Assembly (NCBI GenBank): GCA_043497085.1
Contig: JBIEKI010000001.1
Strand: one strand, 5' to 3'
From: Thalassobacillus sp043497085
GTDB taxonomy: Bacteria; Bacillota; Bacilli; Bacillales; Halobacillaceae
DNA: 64,000 nucleotides
Made by a program: the position numbers and the translations under genes. Each line of letters starts with the position of its first letter. Within the stretch, counting starts at the first letter, position 1. This document shows, one piece after another, positions 15,807-26,126 of this stretch. The notes beneath the pieces were generated by a model. That model saw only the letters and a list, made by a program, of their open reading frames with translations. It was not told the origin of the DNA and did not search any database.

Positions 15807-17327
15807 TTAGAAAAAGCCAAGTTTCTTTGGACTGTAGCTGACCAGCAGGTTTTTCGTTTGCTGATAATGACTGAGCATCATCTTATGGTTCTCACGGCCG
15901 ACACCTGACATTTTATAACCACCGAAAGCTGCATGAGCAGGATAGGCATGGTAGCAGTTGGTCCATACCCGGCCAGCTTCAATACCACGGCCGAAACGGT
16001 AGGCAGTATTCATATCTCTTGACCAGACACCAGCACCAAGTCCATACAAGGTGTCATTGGCAATTTCCATCGCTTCGTCCTGGTCTTTGAACGTGGTTAC
16101 AGAAAGTACCGGACCGAAGATTTCTTCCTGGAAAATACGCATCTTGTTATTTCCTTTGAAGACGGTAGGCTGGATATAGTACCCTTCTGCTAAATCGCCT
16201 TCCAGTTTATTGCGCTCACCGCCAACGAGGCATTCCGCCCCTTCTTCCTTACCAATCTGCAGGTAGGATTGGATTTTTTCCATCTGTTCAGAAGAAGCCT
16301 GGGCCCCCATAGCCACTTCCGGATCAAGCGGGTTGCCGATTTTAATTTGTTTGACCCGCTCAATTGCACGCTCCATGAACTCATCATAAATGGACTCCTG
16401 AATTAACGCGCGGGAAGGACAGGTACAAACCTCACCCTGGTTAAGAGCGAACATGACCAAACCTTCAATTGCTTTATCAAAGAAATCATCATCTTCACGC
16501 ATGATATCTTCGAAGAAAATATTCGGTGATTTACCGCCAAGCTCTAGCGTTACCGGAATAATGTTCTGTGAAGCATATTGCATAATCATACGGCCTGTCG
16601 TCGTTTCACCTGTAAAGGCGACTTTGTTGATACGCGGGTTGGAGGCAAGCGGTTTACCGGCTTCCAGACCGAACCCGTTTACAATATTCACAACCCCTGG
16701 TGGGAGCAGATCTTCAATCATTTCAAAGAAATACAGGATGGACACCGGCGTTTGTTCAGCAGGCTTAAGCACAACAGCGTTTCCAGCTGCCAAAGCGGGT
16801 GCCAGCTTCCAAGTTGCCATCAATAACGGGAAGTTCCACGGAATAATTTGTCCTACGACACCTAACGGTTCGTGGAAATGGTAAGCAACCGTATCTCCGT
16901 CAATTTCACCAATTGATCCTTCCTGGGAACGAATGACGGAAGCGAAGTAACGGAAGTGGTCAACAGCAAGTGGGATGTCGGCATTCAATGTCTCACGCAC
17001 GGCTTTACCGTTTTCCCAGGTTTCAGCTACCGCAAGCTTTTCGAGATTTTCCTCCATACGGTCAGCAATGCGGTTGAGAATCAATGAACGCTCTGTTACC
17101 GAGGTCTTACCCCAGGAATCCTTCGCTGCGTGGGCAGCATCCAGCGCTAACTCGACGTCTTCTTCTGTCGATCTTGCAACCTCGCAGAAGGCTTGTCCAG
17201 TTACGGGTGTGACATTTTCAAAGTATTGTCCTTTGACAGGTGCTGTCCATTTACCTCCTATGTAGTTATCATATTTTTTCTTGAATTCTACTATCGATCC
17301 TTCTGTGTTTGGAAATGCATAAACCAT
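15807..17327 (-). CDS. NAD(P)-dependent aldehyde dehydrogenase
   Basis: 506 aa from ATG 17327 (GGAGG 10 nt upstream). NAD-binding motif VAFTGETTTGR, general base Glu in LELGGKSPN, and catalytic Cys in NQGEVCTCPSR (about residue 300). The NQGEVCTCPSR loop and adjacent DUF779 gene place it with the AcoD/ExaC-type acetaldehyde or long-chain aldehyde dehydrogenases. It would oxidise aldehydes to acids in the cytosol. A perfect cre box lies 36 bp upstream, predicting CcpA repression. Forms an operon with the DUF779 gene. Confidence 0.9.
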   Translation of the reverse strand: MVYAFPNTEGSIVEFKKKYDNYIGGKWTAPVKGQYFENVTPVTGQAFCEVARSTEEDVELALDAAHAAKDSWGKTSVTERSLILNRIADRMEENLEKLAVAETWENGKAVRETLNADIPLAVDHFRYFASVIRSQEGSIGEIDGDTVAYHFHEPLGVVGQIIPWNFPLLMATWKLAPALAAGNAVVLKPAEQTPVSILYFFEMIEDLLPPGVVNIVNGFGLEAGKPLASNPRINKVAFTGETTTGRMIMQYASQNIIPVTLELGGKSPNIFFEDIMREDDDFFDKAIEGLVMFALNQGEVCTCPSRALIQESIYDEFMERAIERVKQIKIGNPLDPEVAMGAQASSEQMEKIQSYLQIGKEEGAECLVGGERNKLEGDLAEGYYIQPTVFKGNNKMRIFQEEIFGPVLSVTTFKDQDEAMEIANDTLYGLGAGVWSRDMNTAYRFGRGIEAGRVWTNCYHAYPAHAAFGGYKMSGVGRENHKMMLSHYQQTKNLLVSYSPKKLGFF

Positions 17328-17362
17328 CTTAATTGATTCCTCCATTTCAATAGGTCAATTTT

Positions 17363-17376
17363 TGTAACCGTTTACA
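17363..17376 (-). promoter_or_regulatory. cre box (CcpA) upstream of aldehyde dehydrogenase
   Basis: TGTAACCGTTTACA matches TGWAANCGNTNWCA at all 14 positions and lies 36-49 bp before the start codon. Confidence 0.75.
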
Positions 17377-17542
17377 AAAAATCTGAAAGTAAGAAAAGCA
17401 TCAGATTCAGATTTGAGTCTATCATTCTATCAGAAAATTGTCAATTATTAGTCATTTATGCCGATGCGTTTAGTCCTGCGAATGAAGAAATCTATCACAT
17501 AGAAATTAGATTTACATTTGGGCAATGCTATCTTACAAACAA

Positions 17543-17582
17543 ATACCCCGGAGCCCTCCAAAGCTGGAGGTATCCGGGGTAT
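17543..17582 (-). terminator. Terminator after neutral protease gene
   Basis: ATACCCCGGA pairs with TCCGGGGTAT and CCTCC with GGAGG around AAAGCT; on the minus strand it is followed by TTTGTTTG. It starts 10 bp after the stop codon. Confidence 0.8.
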
Positions 17583-17591
17583 GCTGTCCAT

Positions 17592-19268
17592 TTACTCGGT
17601 AATGCCTACTTGGTTAAGTCCGTATTCAGTTGCCTGGACTTCTTCACTGCCTTCACCATAAATATCAGTCGCAGATTGAATCAGTGCTTGTCTCGCCTGG
17701 CTGAAGTTCGTGTCAGGAGTGAAATAAACAGTGAGAGCACGGTAATAGATTTGTCCCAGTTTATCCTTACCGATTTGTTCACCTGTATAATAAGCGGCAT
17801 GGTTGATAATCGAAGAATTAATGTGTACCCCGCCATTATCAAGGTCTCTCGGAAGATCATAATACTCATCCATGTGGGATGGATACATGCCACTGCCATC
17901 CCCGTATGGAGCATATGTGGCCCCAACTGGATATTTACTAGGATTACTCAAGCTTCGAAGCGAGGTTCTGCCGGATTCCTTTGCAGCTTCTGCCATGATA
18001 TCTTCACCGACTTCCCAATCCTCTTCATCAACAAGGGCACCAAAAATATCTGCAAAAGCTTCGTTCAAGGCACCGGACTGGAATTGATATTTTAATCCTC
18101 CGGAATGGCTGATGACGCCGTGGGTCATTTCATGGGCAGCGACATCAAGACCAGCAGATAATGGGACGAAAAATTCCCCGTCTCCATCCCCATAAGTCAT
18201 TTGGTGTCCGTTCCAAAATGCATTATTGTAATCTTCACCGAAGTGGACGCTCGACTTGATCGCCATCCCTTCCCCGTCAATTGAGTTGCGGTCATGCTCT
18301 TCCAAATAATATTCGTACACTTTTTCTGAATTGTAATGAGCGTCTACAGCAGGCTGATCGTACTCCGCATTCCATGCAGATCCCACCTTAGAATGTACTT
18401 CACCCGGAAGTCCTCCCCATTGATGGGCGAGATCATATGTATAGATGCCGTCTAAACCGTCATGCGAGTTGTCCTGAAGATAAAATTTTGTTCCATCCCC
18501 AGTCTTTTCATTTTTATGTGAAACATGCAGTTTGCGATGGTCTCCTAAGACACCGGTTCCAGATCCTTTCGCCGGCAGGTAGCCATCGGCATGCATCAAG
18601 GCGTTATATTGATCGATGACCTTTCCGGTTTCGGCATCTACGTATACATACCAGTTACCTGGCTTTTCACCAAGGAAATTGACATTCACTTTATGAGCGA
18701 GATAGGCCTTATCATCGAAAGGATAAATGACCAGCTCGCTGGATGGTGCATAATCGAGTTTCTCTGGAGCCTTTACAGCCTGTTTAGCTGCAGCTAATGC
18801 TCGTTCCTGAGATATAGCAGGTTCGGTAGTTACCTCTGCATTTTCAACAGCAGTATTGAATTCTCCATTTACTGAAGTAATGGCATTGTCCTGATTGTAA
18901 TGGACAATCACTTCGCTTCCTTCTACTGGAATCCCGTTTTTACTTTGCTGGAAACGCACATGTGTCATGCCCAAGTCGTCTTTCTCTGTCTTCTTTTCTA
19001 GTAAGCTTGCTTTTGGATTTTTAATTTTATATTTACTGGTGTTTTTTTCTAAATGTTCAAGAGCAGTAGCAGCATTGCTGGCCTTATGCTTTTCTGCTTG
19101 CTTTTCGATGACAAATAAAGGCTTGTTTCCGTTATTGAGGCCGTGTTTTTCTGTGATCGCTTCTGTGGAGGCTTCACTATGTACAGCTTCCGAAGGGAGA
19201 GGTGCTATCGTTCCGGCGAACATCGTAGTCGACAAAACCAATACTGGTAATAATCGTTTTTTATTCAA
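17592..19268 (-). CDS. Secreted thermolysin-type (M4) metalloprotease
   Basis: 558 aa preproenzyme. A Sec signal peptide occupies residues 1-28 or so. The FTP and PepSY propeptide domains (about 60-220) include VNFLGEKPGNWYVYVDAETGKVI. The mature M4 domain has the zinc site HEMTH and GALNEAFADIFG; VHINSSIINHAAYY holds the substrate-binding His. Secreted calcium- and zinc-dependent endopeptidase acting outside the cell after autocatalytic propeptide removal. The start is TTG 19268, 7 nt after GAGGAGG. Length is normal for bacillolysin. Single gene with its own terminator; no regulator adjacent. Confidence 0.92.
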   Translation of the reverse strand: MNKKRLLPVLVLSTTMFAGTIAPLPSEAVHSEASTEAITEKHGLNNGNKPLFVIEKQAEKHKASNAATALEHLEKNTSKYKIKNPKASLLEKKTEKDDLGMTHVRFQQSKNGIPVEGSEVIVHYNQDNAITSVNGEFNTAVENAEVTTEPAISQERALAAAKQAVKAPEKLDYAPSSELVIYPFDDKAYLAHKVNVNFLGEKPGNWYVYVDAETGKVIDQYNALMHADGYLPAKGSGTGVLGDHRKLHVSHKNEKTGDGTKFYLQDNSHDGLDGIYTYDLAHQWGGLPGEVHSKVGSAWNAEYDQPAVDAHYNSEKVYEYYLEEHDRNSIDGEGMAIKSSVHFGEDYNNAFWNGHQMTYGDGDGEFFVPLSAGLDVAAHEMTHGVISHSGGLKYQFQSGALNEAFADIFGALVDEEDWEVGEDIMAEAAKESGRTSLRSLSNPSKYPVGATYAPYGDGSGMYPSHMDEYYDLPRDLDNGGVHINSSIINHAAYYTGEQIGKDKLGQIYYRALTVYFTPDTNFSQARQALIQSATDIYGEGSEEVQATEYGLNQVGITE

Positions 19269-19375
19269 AAAAATTCCTCCTCAAGATGGTTTAATACCAA
19301 TTATAAAAGAGAGGAGGAATAAAAGTCAGAATATTTTTAACTATTTTTGTAATGCAAAAGTCCTAATCTATGATA

Positions 19376-20314
19376 CTATAATCCGAAACAAAGTTCCTGG
19401 TAGTTGCATCTGGCACATTTACGCTCTTCCTGATACATCGGAAATTGATTGATATCAACGGGCTCATTTTTTTCAACATCAATCAGGTACTTGGACATTT
19501 CCTGTATACTCATTCCAAAAAGGTTTTGAACATTGATCAAGTCAGCTGAATTCAATGCGTGTTCTTTATGGTAGCCTTCCAGCAGGTACTCATTGCGTAT
19601 AACGATTTTATCCAGGGAATCTATGTTATAGCGCTGCTTTAAATAGAGGGCGTATAGCGCCAGCTGATTCCGGTCTTCTGCAGATGCTTTACCGGTTTTC
19701 CAATCAACGATGACCCACTTATCTTCTATTAGGTCACGATAGACAAGGTCCATGACAATATATATTTTGACATCGCCGACCATCATATACCGAAAGTCTT
19801 CTGATTCGACAAAACGGATATTTTCCGGAGATTGGATATCCTGGAATGTTTGGCTTGTCAGGAAGTTGTTCATAGCTGTACCAAGCCGTTTTTGAATTTT
19901 AGCTATTTTATTTTCAGGAAGCCTATCGTGCTGGCTATAATAGATTTCATGAAGCATGGTATAATGTTTCGGCTTATCATGCCACAGATGCTCCCGGCGT
20001 GTCGAATCTATGAAACCCTGATTTAGCTGTTGTCGTATACGTTCGATCAACTTCTGTTCAGAAGGGATTTGCCTCTTATCCAAATAATATTGAATGACTT
20101 GGTAGATGGTATCGTGAACAATACTTCCGAACAGCATTTCCAGGTTGGTCAATTTTTTCAACCGGTATGTGTGACGTGCCAGGGAATCAGCATCCCGAAG
20201 CCAGCCGTTATGGGAAGCATAATAGTCGTAGCCATATTTTCTGGGACATTCGAGCAGAGTTTTGTGGCGGGAAATGGACCAGGATAATTCTGGATGGGGT
20301 TTTATTTCGAACAT
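19376..20314 (-). CDS. Stand-alone PD-(D/E)XK nuclease with iron-sulfur staple (Cas4/AddB-like)
   Basis: 312 aa. RecB-type nuclease core: GSIVHD (helix His, about residue 65), Asp in VMDLVYRD (about 195) and VDWKTGK (about 213, D...K of PD-(D/E)XK). A cysteine at the N terminus (LLECPRKYGYDYY) and three at the C terminus (CARCNYQELC) match the 4Fe-4S staple of AddB and Cas4. It would therefore be a DNA exonuclease or end-processing enzyme. No helicase domain and no CRISPR or add genes nearby; the orphan role is unknown. GGAGTG precedes ATG 20314. Confidence 0.75.
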   Translation of the reverse strand: MFEIKPHPELSWSISRHKTLLECPRKYGYDYYASHNGWLRDADSLARHTYRLKKLTNLEMLFGSIVHDTIYQVIQYYLDKRQIPSEQKLIERIRQQLNQGFIDSTRREHLWHDKPKHYTMLHEIYYSQHDRLPENKIAKIQKRLGTAMNNFLTSQTFQDIQSPENIRFVESEDFRYMMVGDVKIYIVMDLVYRDLIEDKWVIVDWKTGKASAEDRNQLALYALYLKQRYNIDSLDKIVIRNEYLLEGYHKEHALNSADLINVQNLFGMSIQEMSKYLIDVEKNEPVDINQFPMYQEERKCARCNYQELCFGL

Positions 20315-20337
20315 GGAATCACTCCGAATATGTAATT

Positions 20338-20359
20338 AGAGGGGCACGGAGGCCCCTCT
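20338..20359 (-). terminator. Hairpin after the small TGA-containing gene
   Basis: AGAGGGGC and GCCCCTCT flank ACGGAG. It lies immediately after the final stop of the 20360-20533 frame when read on the minus strand. No T-run, so efficiency is unclear. Confidence 0.55.
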
Positions 20360-20533
20360 TCAGCGTATCAGCTGCATGATAACAATATATACTCCTACCA
20401 GGAGCATCCCGATGGTGCCTGGTCATATCGGTGGGAATTTTGGCTTGCCGCCGTTATTCGCCTTTTGACCATCATCGGTTTTGGAAATTTGTCAGGAGCC
20501 CTGGTAACAATGCTTCTTGTTCTCTTCGCTCAC
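20360..20533 (-). pseudogene. Small membrane-protein gene with two in-frame TGA codons
   Basis: From GTG 20533 the frame reads MSEENKKHCYQGS-(TGA 20492-20494)-QISKTDDGQKANNGGKPKFP, then PI-(TGA 20423-20425)-PGTIGMLLVGVYIVIMQLIR and a final TGA. The sequence looks like one protein: charged N terminus, Lys/Pro/Gly linker, single C-terminal membrane helix. No TAA or TAG occurs in 58 codons. GAGGAGGGG sits 6 nt upstream, and a hairpin follows the last stop. Either a gene broken twice (TGG to TGA is the simplest change), or UGA is read through. Given the putative selenoprotein at position 1-452 the latter should be considered, but neither TGA is followed by a convincing SECIS. Family unrecognised. 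Confidence 0.4.
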
Positions 20534-20583
20534 GAAAAACCCCTCCTCGCAATATACCTATAATGGTATATCGCGAGAGGGGG
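20534..20583 (-). terminator. Long hairpin terminator downstream of brxA
   Basis: Arms ATATACC/GGTATAT, then CTCGC/GCGAG, then CCCC/GGGG pair around TATAAT. Read on the minus strand it ends GGGGTTTTTC, a rho-independent terminator for brxA. The same 3' arm contains the GAGGAGGGG ribosome site of the following 20533 frame. Confidence 0.75.
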
Positions 20584-20652
20584 ATTGTCAATTGGCTGGG
20601 TGCGGTTATCCGAAGATCTTATTCGCAAAATAAATGGCAATCACGCAACAGT

Positions 20653-21081
20653 TCAGCAATGCTTGTCGTAAGCATTTGTCAGGTTATCCACGATTTCTTC
20701 TACTTCGAAGTCTTCGATATCTTCCCGTGGAATGAAATGAACGACTTTTCCATCTTTCATTAGTGCCATCGATGGGGAAGAAGGCTCTAATCCTTCGAAA
20801 TGTTCACGCATACGTGCTGTTGCTTCACGGTCCTGACCAGCGAAAACAGTGGCAAGGTGTTCCGGTGTTTTTTCAAAGGCCAACGACTCTCGCGCTGCCG
20901 GACGGGCAAGACCTGCTGCACATCCGCAAACGGAATTGACAACGACCAGTGCTGTACCTTTTGTGTTAGCTACAAATTCATCGACTTCCTCAGGAGTCGT
21001 CAGTTCCTTAAAACCTGCGTTTGTCAATTCATCACGCATCGGCTGTGCCATTTGTTTCATATATTCTTCATAAGCATTCAT
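20653..21081 (-). CDS. brxA: Bacilliredoxin BrxA (YphP family)
   Basis: 142 aa. The CGC redox motif lies in VVVNSVCGCAAGLARPAA, and the rest (TVFAGQDREATARMREHF, PSSPSMALMKDGKVVHFIPR) follows B. subtilis YphP closely. It removes bacillithiol from S-bacillithiolated proteins, so the host likely uses bacillithiol. AAAGGAGG precedes ATG 21081. It follows ypgR on the same strand at 94 bp; the yphP/ypgR neighbourhood is conserved in Bacillus. A strong terminator follows. Confidence 0.92.
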   Translation of the reverse strand: MNAYEEYMKQMAQPMRDELTNAGFKELTTPEEVDEFVANTKGTALVVVNSVCGCAAGLARPAARESLAFEKTPEHLATVFAGQDREATARMREHFEGLEPSSPSMALMKDGKVVHFIPREDIEDFEVEEIVDNLTNAYDKHC

Positions 21082-21175
21082 GTTAAATCCTCCTTTAAAT
21101 GATAAATATAATTATTTTTTGCTGTTGATAGCGTAAAGAGCGTAATTATAATCATTATTTTCCAAGCATATAAAA

Positions 21176-22327
21176 TCAATTGTTTTTTCGGGCTTCTGTC
21201 ATTTGGTGCCAGACGGAGCCTTTTGCTTCTTCGCCGCCCTGGATTCGCTGCAGTGCCATTTTTACCTGCATGCGTACTTCGAATTCCGGGTCGTTGATGG
21301 CTTCTTCTAATGCTGGAATTGCCGTTTCGTCTCCGATTTCATATAAAAACATGGCTGCTCTCCAGCGGACAAGTTTATTCGGGTCCGATAGGGAAGCGAT
21401 CATTTCAGGCATCGCTTCTTTGAAGCCTAAATCGGATAAGCAGTCACCAGCTGTTCGCCGTACCGTGACCGACTTGTCCTGCAACGCCTGGTACAGGTAA
21501 GGAAGGACTTCCGGCTCTTCAATCATACCAAGATAGGCAGTCGCCAGGCGACGGATAGAACCTTTTTCATCATGAAGCGCTTTTTCCAATATTGCAAGGT
21601 CTTCATAGGACGGGTTCATCCGGTCGAGAGCCGCATATCGTACTTTCCAGTCAGAAGCATCAAGACTTTCCAGAATATCCGCTTGCTTGTCCTGGCTTGG
21701 TGCTTCTGCTTTTTCTTCGGTTCCTTCTTCGAAAGCACGTTCAACAAGTGCATCCAAACGTGCTTGATCATAGCTGGCAGCCAGTTCCTCTGCGACTTCC
21801 TGACCGATTTCTTCCATATCGCCGTAACGAGGGTTCTGTTCAACCCATTTTCGTTCCATGACCATATTAGGGGAAGCTGGTGAAGCTTTCATCGCTGCAT
21901 TTTTGAATAGTTCCGGGAGTCCGACACGTTTCTCTTCATTACCATCATCAAGCTTCACTTGCATCGGTATACCTCGGAACATCTGAACGAAGACTTTTAC
22001 TTCGCCAAATGCATCTTCTGTTTGTGCAGCTTGCTGCTGGGTGTTTTCCTGACCCTCATTTTCTTCCTTGGTACCCAGTGCTTCCCTTACCTGTGGCAGC
22101 ACATTTTCCCACGAAGCGCGTGGATTTCGATCCAGCGCGATAAAATCCATGACATGGTACAGGCTTTTAACGCCTTCGATAGCGAGGAGATCTTTTATAT
22201 GATCTGGTGCTTCCTGCAGATCATCACCTTGCTTAAAATTATAGGTGTCGCCTGCCGGGAGCTCTTCATCCAAATTTATTTTCATCGAATTGGGACTCGG
22301 CGTCGGTTCAATCGACACAATTTTCAT
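21176..22327 (-). CDS. ypgR: YpgR/CvfC-type HEAT-repeat protein with Nfu N-terminal domain
   Basis: 383 aa. Residues 1-88 are an Nfu_N-type domain (MKIVSIEPTPSPNSMKINL...). Residues 105-200 are a conserved middle region (VQMFRGIPMQVKLDDG). From about 225 to the end there are HEAT/PBS-lyase-like repeats (KVRYAALDRM, IRRLATAYLG, VRRTAGDCLSDLG, VRWRAAMFLYEIGDE, EVRMQVKMALQRI). Staphylococcal CvfC affects virulence; biochemical function is unknown, though the Nfu-like part hints at Fe-S or protein-scaffold work. AAAAGGGGG precedes ATG 22327. Same strand as brxA, possibly co-transcribed. Confidence 0.85.
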   Translation of the reverse strand: MKIVSIEPTPSPNSMKINLDEELPAGDTYNFKQGDDLQEAPDHIKDLLAIEGVKSLYHVMDFIALDRNPRASWENVLPQVREALGTKEENEGQENTQQQAAQTEDAFGEVKVFVQMFRGIPMQVKLDDGNEEKRVGLPELFKNAAMKASPASPNMVMERKWVEQNPRYGDMEEIGQEVAEELAASYDQARLDALVERAFEEGTEEKAEAPSQDKQADILESLDASDWKVRYAALDRMNPSYEDLAILEKALHDEKGSIRRLATAYLGMIEEPEVLPYLYQALQDKSVTVRRTAGDCLSDLGFKEAMPEMIASLSDPNKLVRWRAAMFLYEIGDETAIPALEEAINDPEFEVRMQVKMALQRIQGGEEAKGSVWHQMTEARKNN

Positions 22328-22464
22328 ATCTATGTCCCCCTTTTACATTAATCTAATGTTGATTTTAACAGAGATTAGCGCTGCTATCCATTACCGGAGC
22401 CTCATCATTGGTTTATAACAGCAGGCGTAGTATGATAATGAAAAAATGAGAAAGGATTTTCACT

Positions 22465-23268
22465 ATGACTATCGCTCGGACATTGACGATTGCTGGATCA
22501 GCCGCACAAGGGAGCGCGGGGCTTCAGGCAGATTTGAAAACCTTCCAGGAACGGGGAGTGTATGGTATGAGTGCCATTACTGCAATCGTTGCTAATAATT
22601 CCAGAACAGAGCAGGGGATATTCACGCAACCGCTCGAGGCGATTGAGGCACAAATATACGCGGGATTCGAGCATGTAGGGGTTGATGCGCTGAAAACAGG
22701 TATGCTGTTTACTAAAGAGATTATTGAGCATGTCACTGCTATATTAAAGGAAGTAAAAGTAGACAATATTGTAGTCGATCCAGTCATGATTGGGAAAATG
22801 GGATCGCAATTATTGAAGGATGATGCCATTAACACGATGAAAGATCATCTTTTTCCAATTGCTGAGCTTATCACGCCTAACACAATGGAAGCAGCTAAGA
22901 TTTTAGGGTGGGATAAAATCGAAACCCTTGAAGATATGTACCAGGCAGCTAAAGAGCTGCATCAATTAGGGCCGGGTTATGTACTGGTCAAAGGCGGTGC
23001 TCTCGCTGATTACCCGGCAGTGGATATTTTATATGACGGAGGAAACTTTACAGAATACCGTTCTGAACGAGTGAATACCATCCATACGAGTGGAGCAGGA
23101 TGCACGTATGCTGCAGCAATTACGGCTGAACTGGCTAAAGGTAATTCAATAGAGGATGCAGTCGGCCTCGCGAAAGAATTTGTAACCGAAGCGATCCGTT
23201 ATGCCCTTTCTTTCGAGCGGGGAATCGGGTCTACCAATCATGCTGCTTATCGGAATAAAACTAAATAG
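22465..23268 (+). CDS. pdxK: Pyridoxine/pyridoxal/hydroxymethylpyrimidine kinase
   Basis: 267 aa ribokinase-superfamily kinase of the ThiD-like PdxK type found in Bacillus. Substrate-binding GSAAQGSAGLQADLKTF; ATP-binding VLVKGG; anion hole and catalytic loop TSGAGCTYAAAITAELAKG with the Cys typical of PdxK/ThiD. Phosphorylates vitamin B6 vitamers in salvage. The usual GSDSSGGAG reads GSAAQGSAG here, a mild departure near the substrate. Single gene with its own terminator. Confidence 0.85.
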   Translation: MTIARTLTIAGSAAQGSAGLQADLKTFQERGVYGMSAITAIVANNSRTEQGIFTQPLEAIEAQIYAGFEHVGVDALKTGMLFTKEIIEHVTAILKEVKVDNIVVDPVMIGKMGSQLLKDDAINTMKDHLFPIAELITPNTMEAAKILGWDKIETLEDMYQAAKELHQLGPGYVLVKGGALADYPAVDILYDGGNFTEYRSERVNTIHTSGAGCTYAAAITAELAKGNSIEDAVGLAKEFVTEAIRYALSFERGIGSTNHAAYRNKTK

Positions 23269-23277
23269 ATGTAATTT

Positions 23278-23311
23278 AGCGCGCAGAACCCCGTCACTGC
23301 GCGCTTTTTTT
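23278..23311 (+). terminator. Terminator after pdxK
   Basis: AGCGCGCAG pairs perfectly with CTGCGCGCT around AACCCCGTCA, followed by T7. Confidence 0.92.
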
Positions 23312-23352
23312 ATGCCACTTAAAAAGTTTTTGAAAAAAATCACGTTTAACTG

Positions 23353-23388
23353 TTGAATTAATATACTTAATAATGCATAATAATTCAT
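23353..23388 (+). promoter_or_regulatory. Two tandem ARG boxes upstream of argG
   Basis: TTGAATTAATATACTTAA (23353-23370) and TAATGCATAATAATTCAT (23371-23388) are adjacent 18-bp AT-rich palindromes resembling ArgR/AhrC half-site pairs (TGNATNNNNATNCA). They lie 47 bp before argG and overlap a TATACT -10-like hexamer, consistent with arginine repression. Confidence 0.65.
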
Positions 23389-23435
23389 ATCTTAAAAGAA
23401 CGAGGAAAACAAACAGCAAAGGGGAGCTGACACTC

Positions 23436-24691
23436 ATGGAAAAACAAAAAGTAGTATTAGCATATTCAGGTGGATTAGATACTTCGGTAGCGGTGAAATG
23501 GTTGCAGGATAAATATAACTATGAAGTTATCGCTGTCGGATTGGATATAGGGGAAGGGAAAGACCTTGATTTTGTTAAGGAAAAAGCGTTGGACGTCGGG
23601 GCATTGAAATCTTATACCGTAGATGCAAAGGCCTTATTCGCGGAAGACTATCTGTTGCCAGCTTTGAAGGCGAACGTCATGTATGAAGGACAGTACCCGT
23701 TAGTATCTGCGTTGTCGCGTCCATTGATCGCGAAAGTTCTCGTTGAAATCGCTGAAAAAGAGGGGGCAGTCGCTGTCGCTCACGGCTGCACCGGTAAAGG
23801 AAACGACCAGGTCAGATTCGATGTCGCGATTACAGCACTGAATCCAGAATTGGAAATCGTTGCGCCTGTCAGAGAATGGGCGATGTCCAGAGATGAAGAG
23901 ATCGCCTATGCGAAAGAACATGGTATTCCGGTACCAGTCGATGTCGATAACCCGTACAGCATCGATCAGAATATGTGGGGAAGAAGTAACGAATGTGGCG
24001 TACTGGAAGATCCTTGGGCACAGCCGCCGGAAGAAGCTTATGATTTAACAACTGCACCAGAAAACGCACCGGATGAACCGGAAGAATTGGAAATCACTTT
24101 TGTAAAAGGCATGCCTGTTGCTATCAATGGCGAGCAGCAGCCATTGGAAGATTTGATTCTGAACTTGAACCAGATTGCAGGCAAGCATGGTGTCGGACGT
24201 ATCGACCATGTGGAAAATCGTCTTGTCGGCATCAAATCAAGAGAAATCTATGAAACTCCTGCCGCAACGACATTGATCACGTCCCATCAGGCATTAGAAT
24301 CATTGACACTTCCTCGTGAAGTTGCGCAGTTCAAGCCGATCGTGGAACAAAAATTCGCTCAAATGGTATACGAGGGCTTATGGTATTCTCCATTGATGGA
24401 CGGCTTGAAGGCTTTCATTGAAGAGACCCAGACCCACGTCTCCGGCGTAGTGAAGGTTAAGTTGTATAAAGGCCAGGTACAGGTGATCGGACGTAAATCC
24501 GACTTCTCTCTATATGACTTCAATTTGGCCACTTACAATCCGGATGACGCCTTCGACCATGAAGCAGCACTTGGTTTCATCAAGCTGTGGGGACTGCCGA
24601 CGAAAGTCCATGCATCGGTCACCCAGGGTGAAAAAATTACAGGCAGCTCTTTAGATAAAGTTAAATTAGACTTGAAAGAGGCGGTTAAGTC

Positions 24692-24695
<4 letters not shown>
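23436..24695 (+). CDS. argG: Argininosuccinate synthase
   Basis: 419 aa from ATG 23436, preceded by AAGGGGAG; the open frame extends 21 codons further upstream but through the ARG boxes. ATP-pyrophosphatase P-loop AYSGGLDTSVAVKWL at residues 9-23; citrulline/aspartate-binding HGCTGKGNDQVRFD; YSIDQNMWGRSNECG. Ligates citrulline and aspartate in arginine synthesis. Overlaps argH by 4 bp (GTGA), a two-gene operon under the ARG boxes. Confidence 0.97.
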
Positions 24696-26116
<1,421 letters not shown>

Positions 26117-26126
26117 CTGTGAAGGT

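Noticed and set aside
23312..23435. Upstream extension of argG to 23373
   Set aside because: The extra 21 codons run through the ARG box and lack a ribosome site; ATG 23436 has AAGGGGAG and the normal family N terminus.
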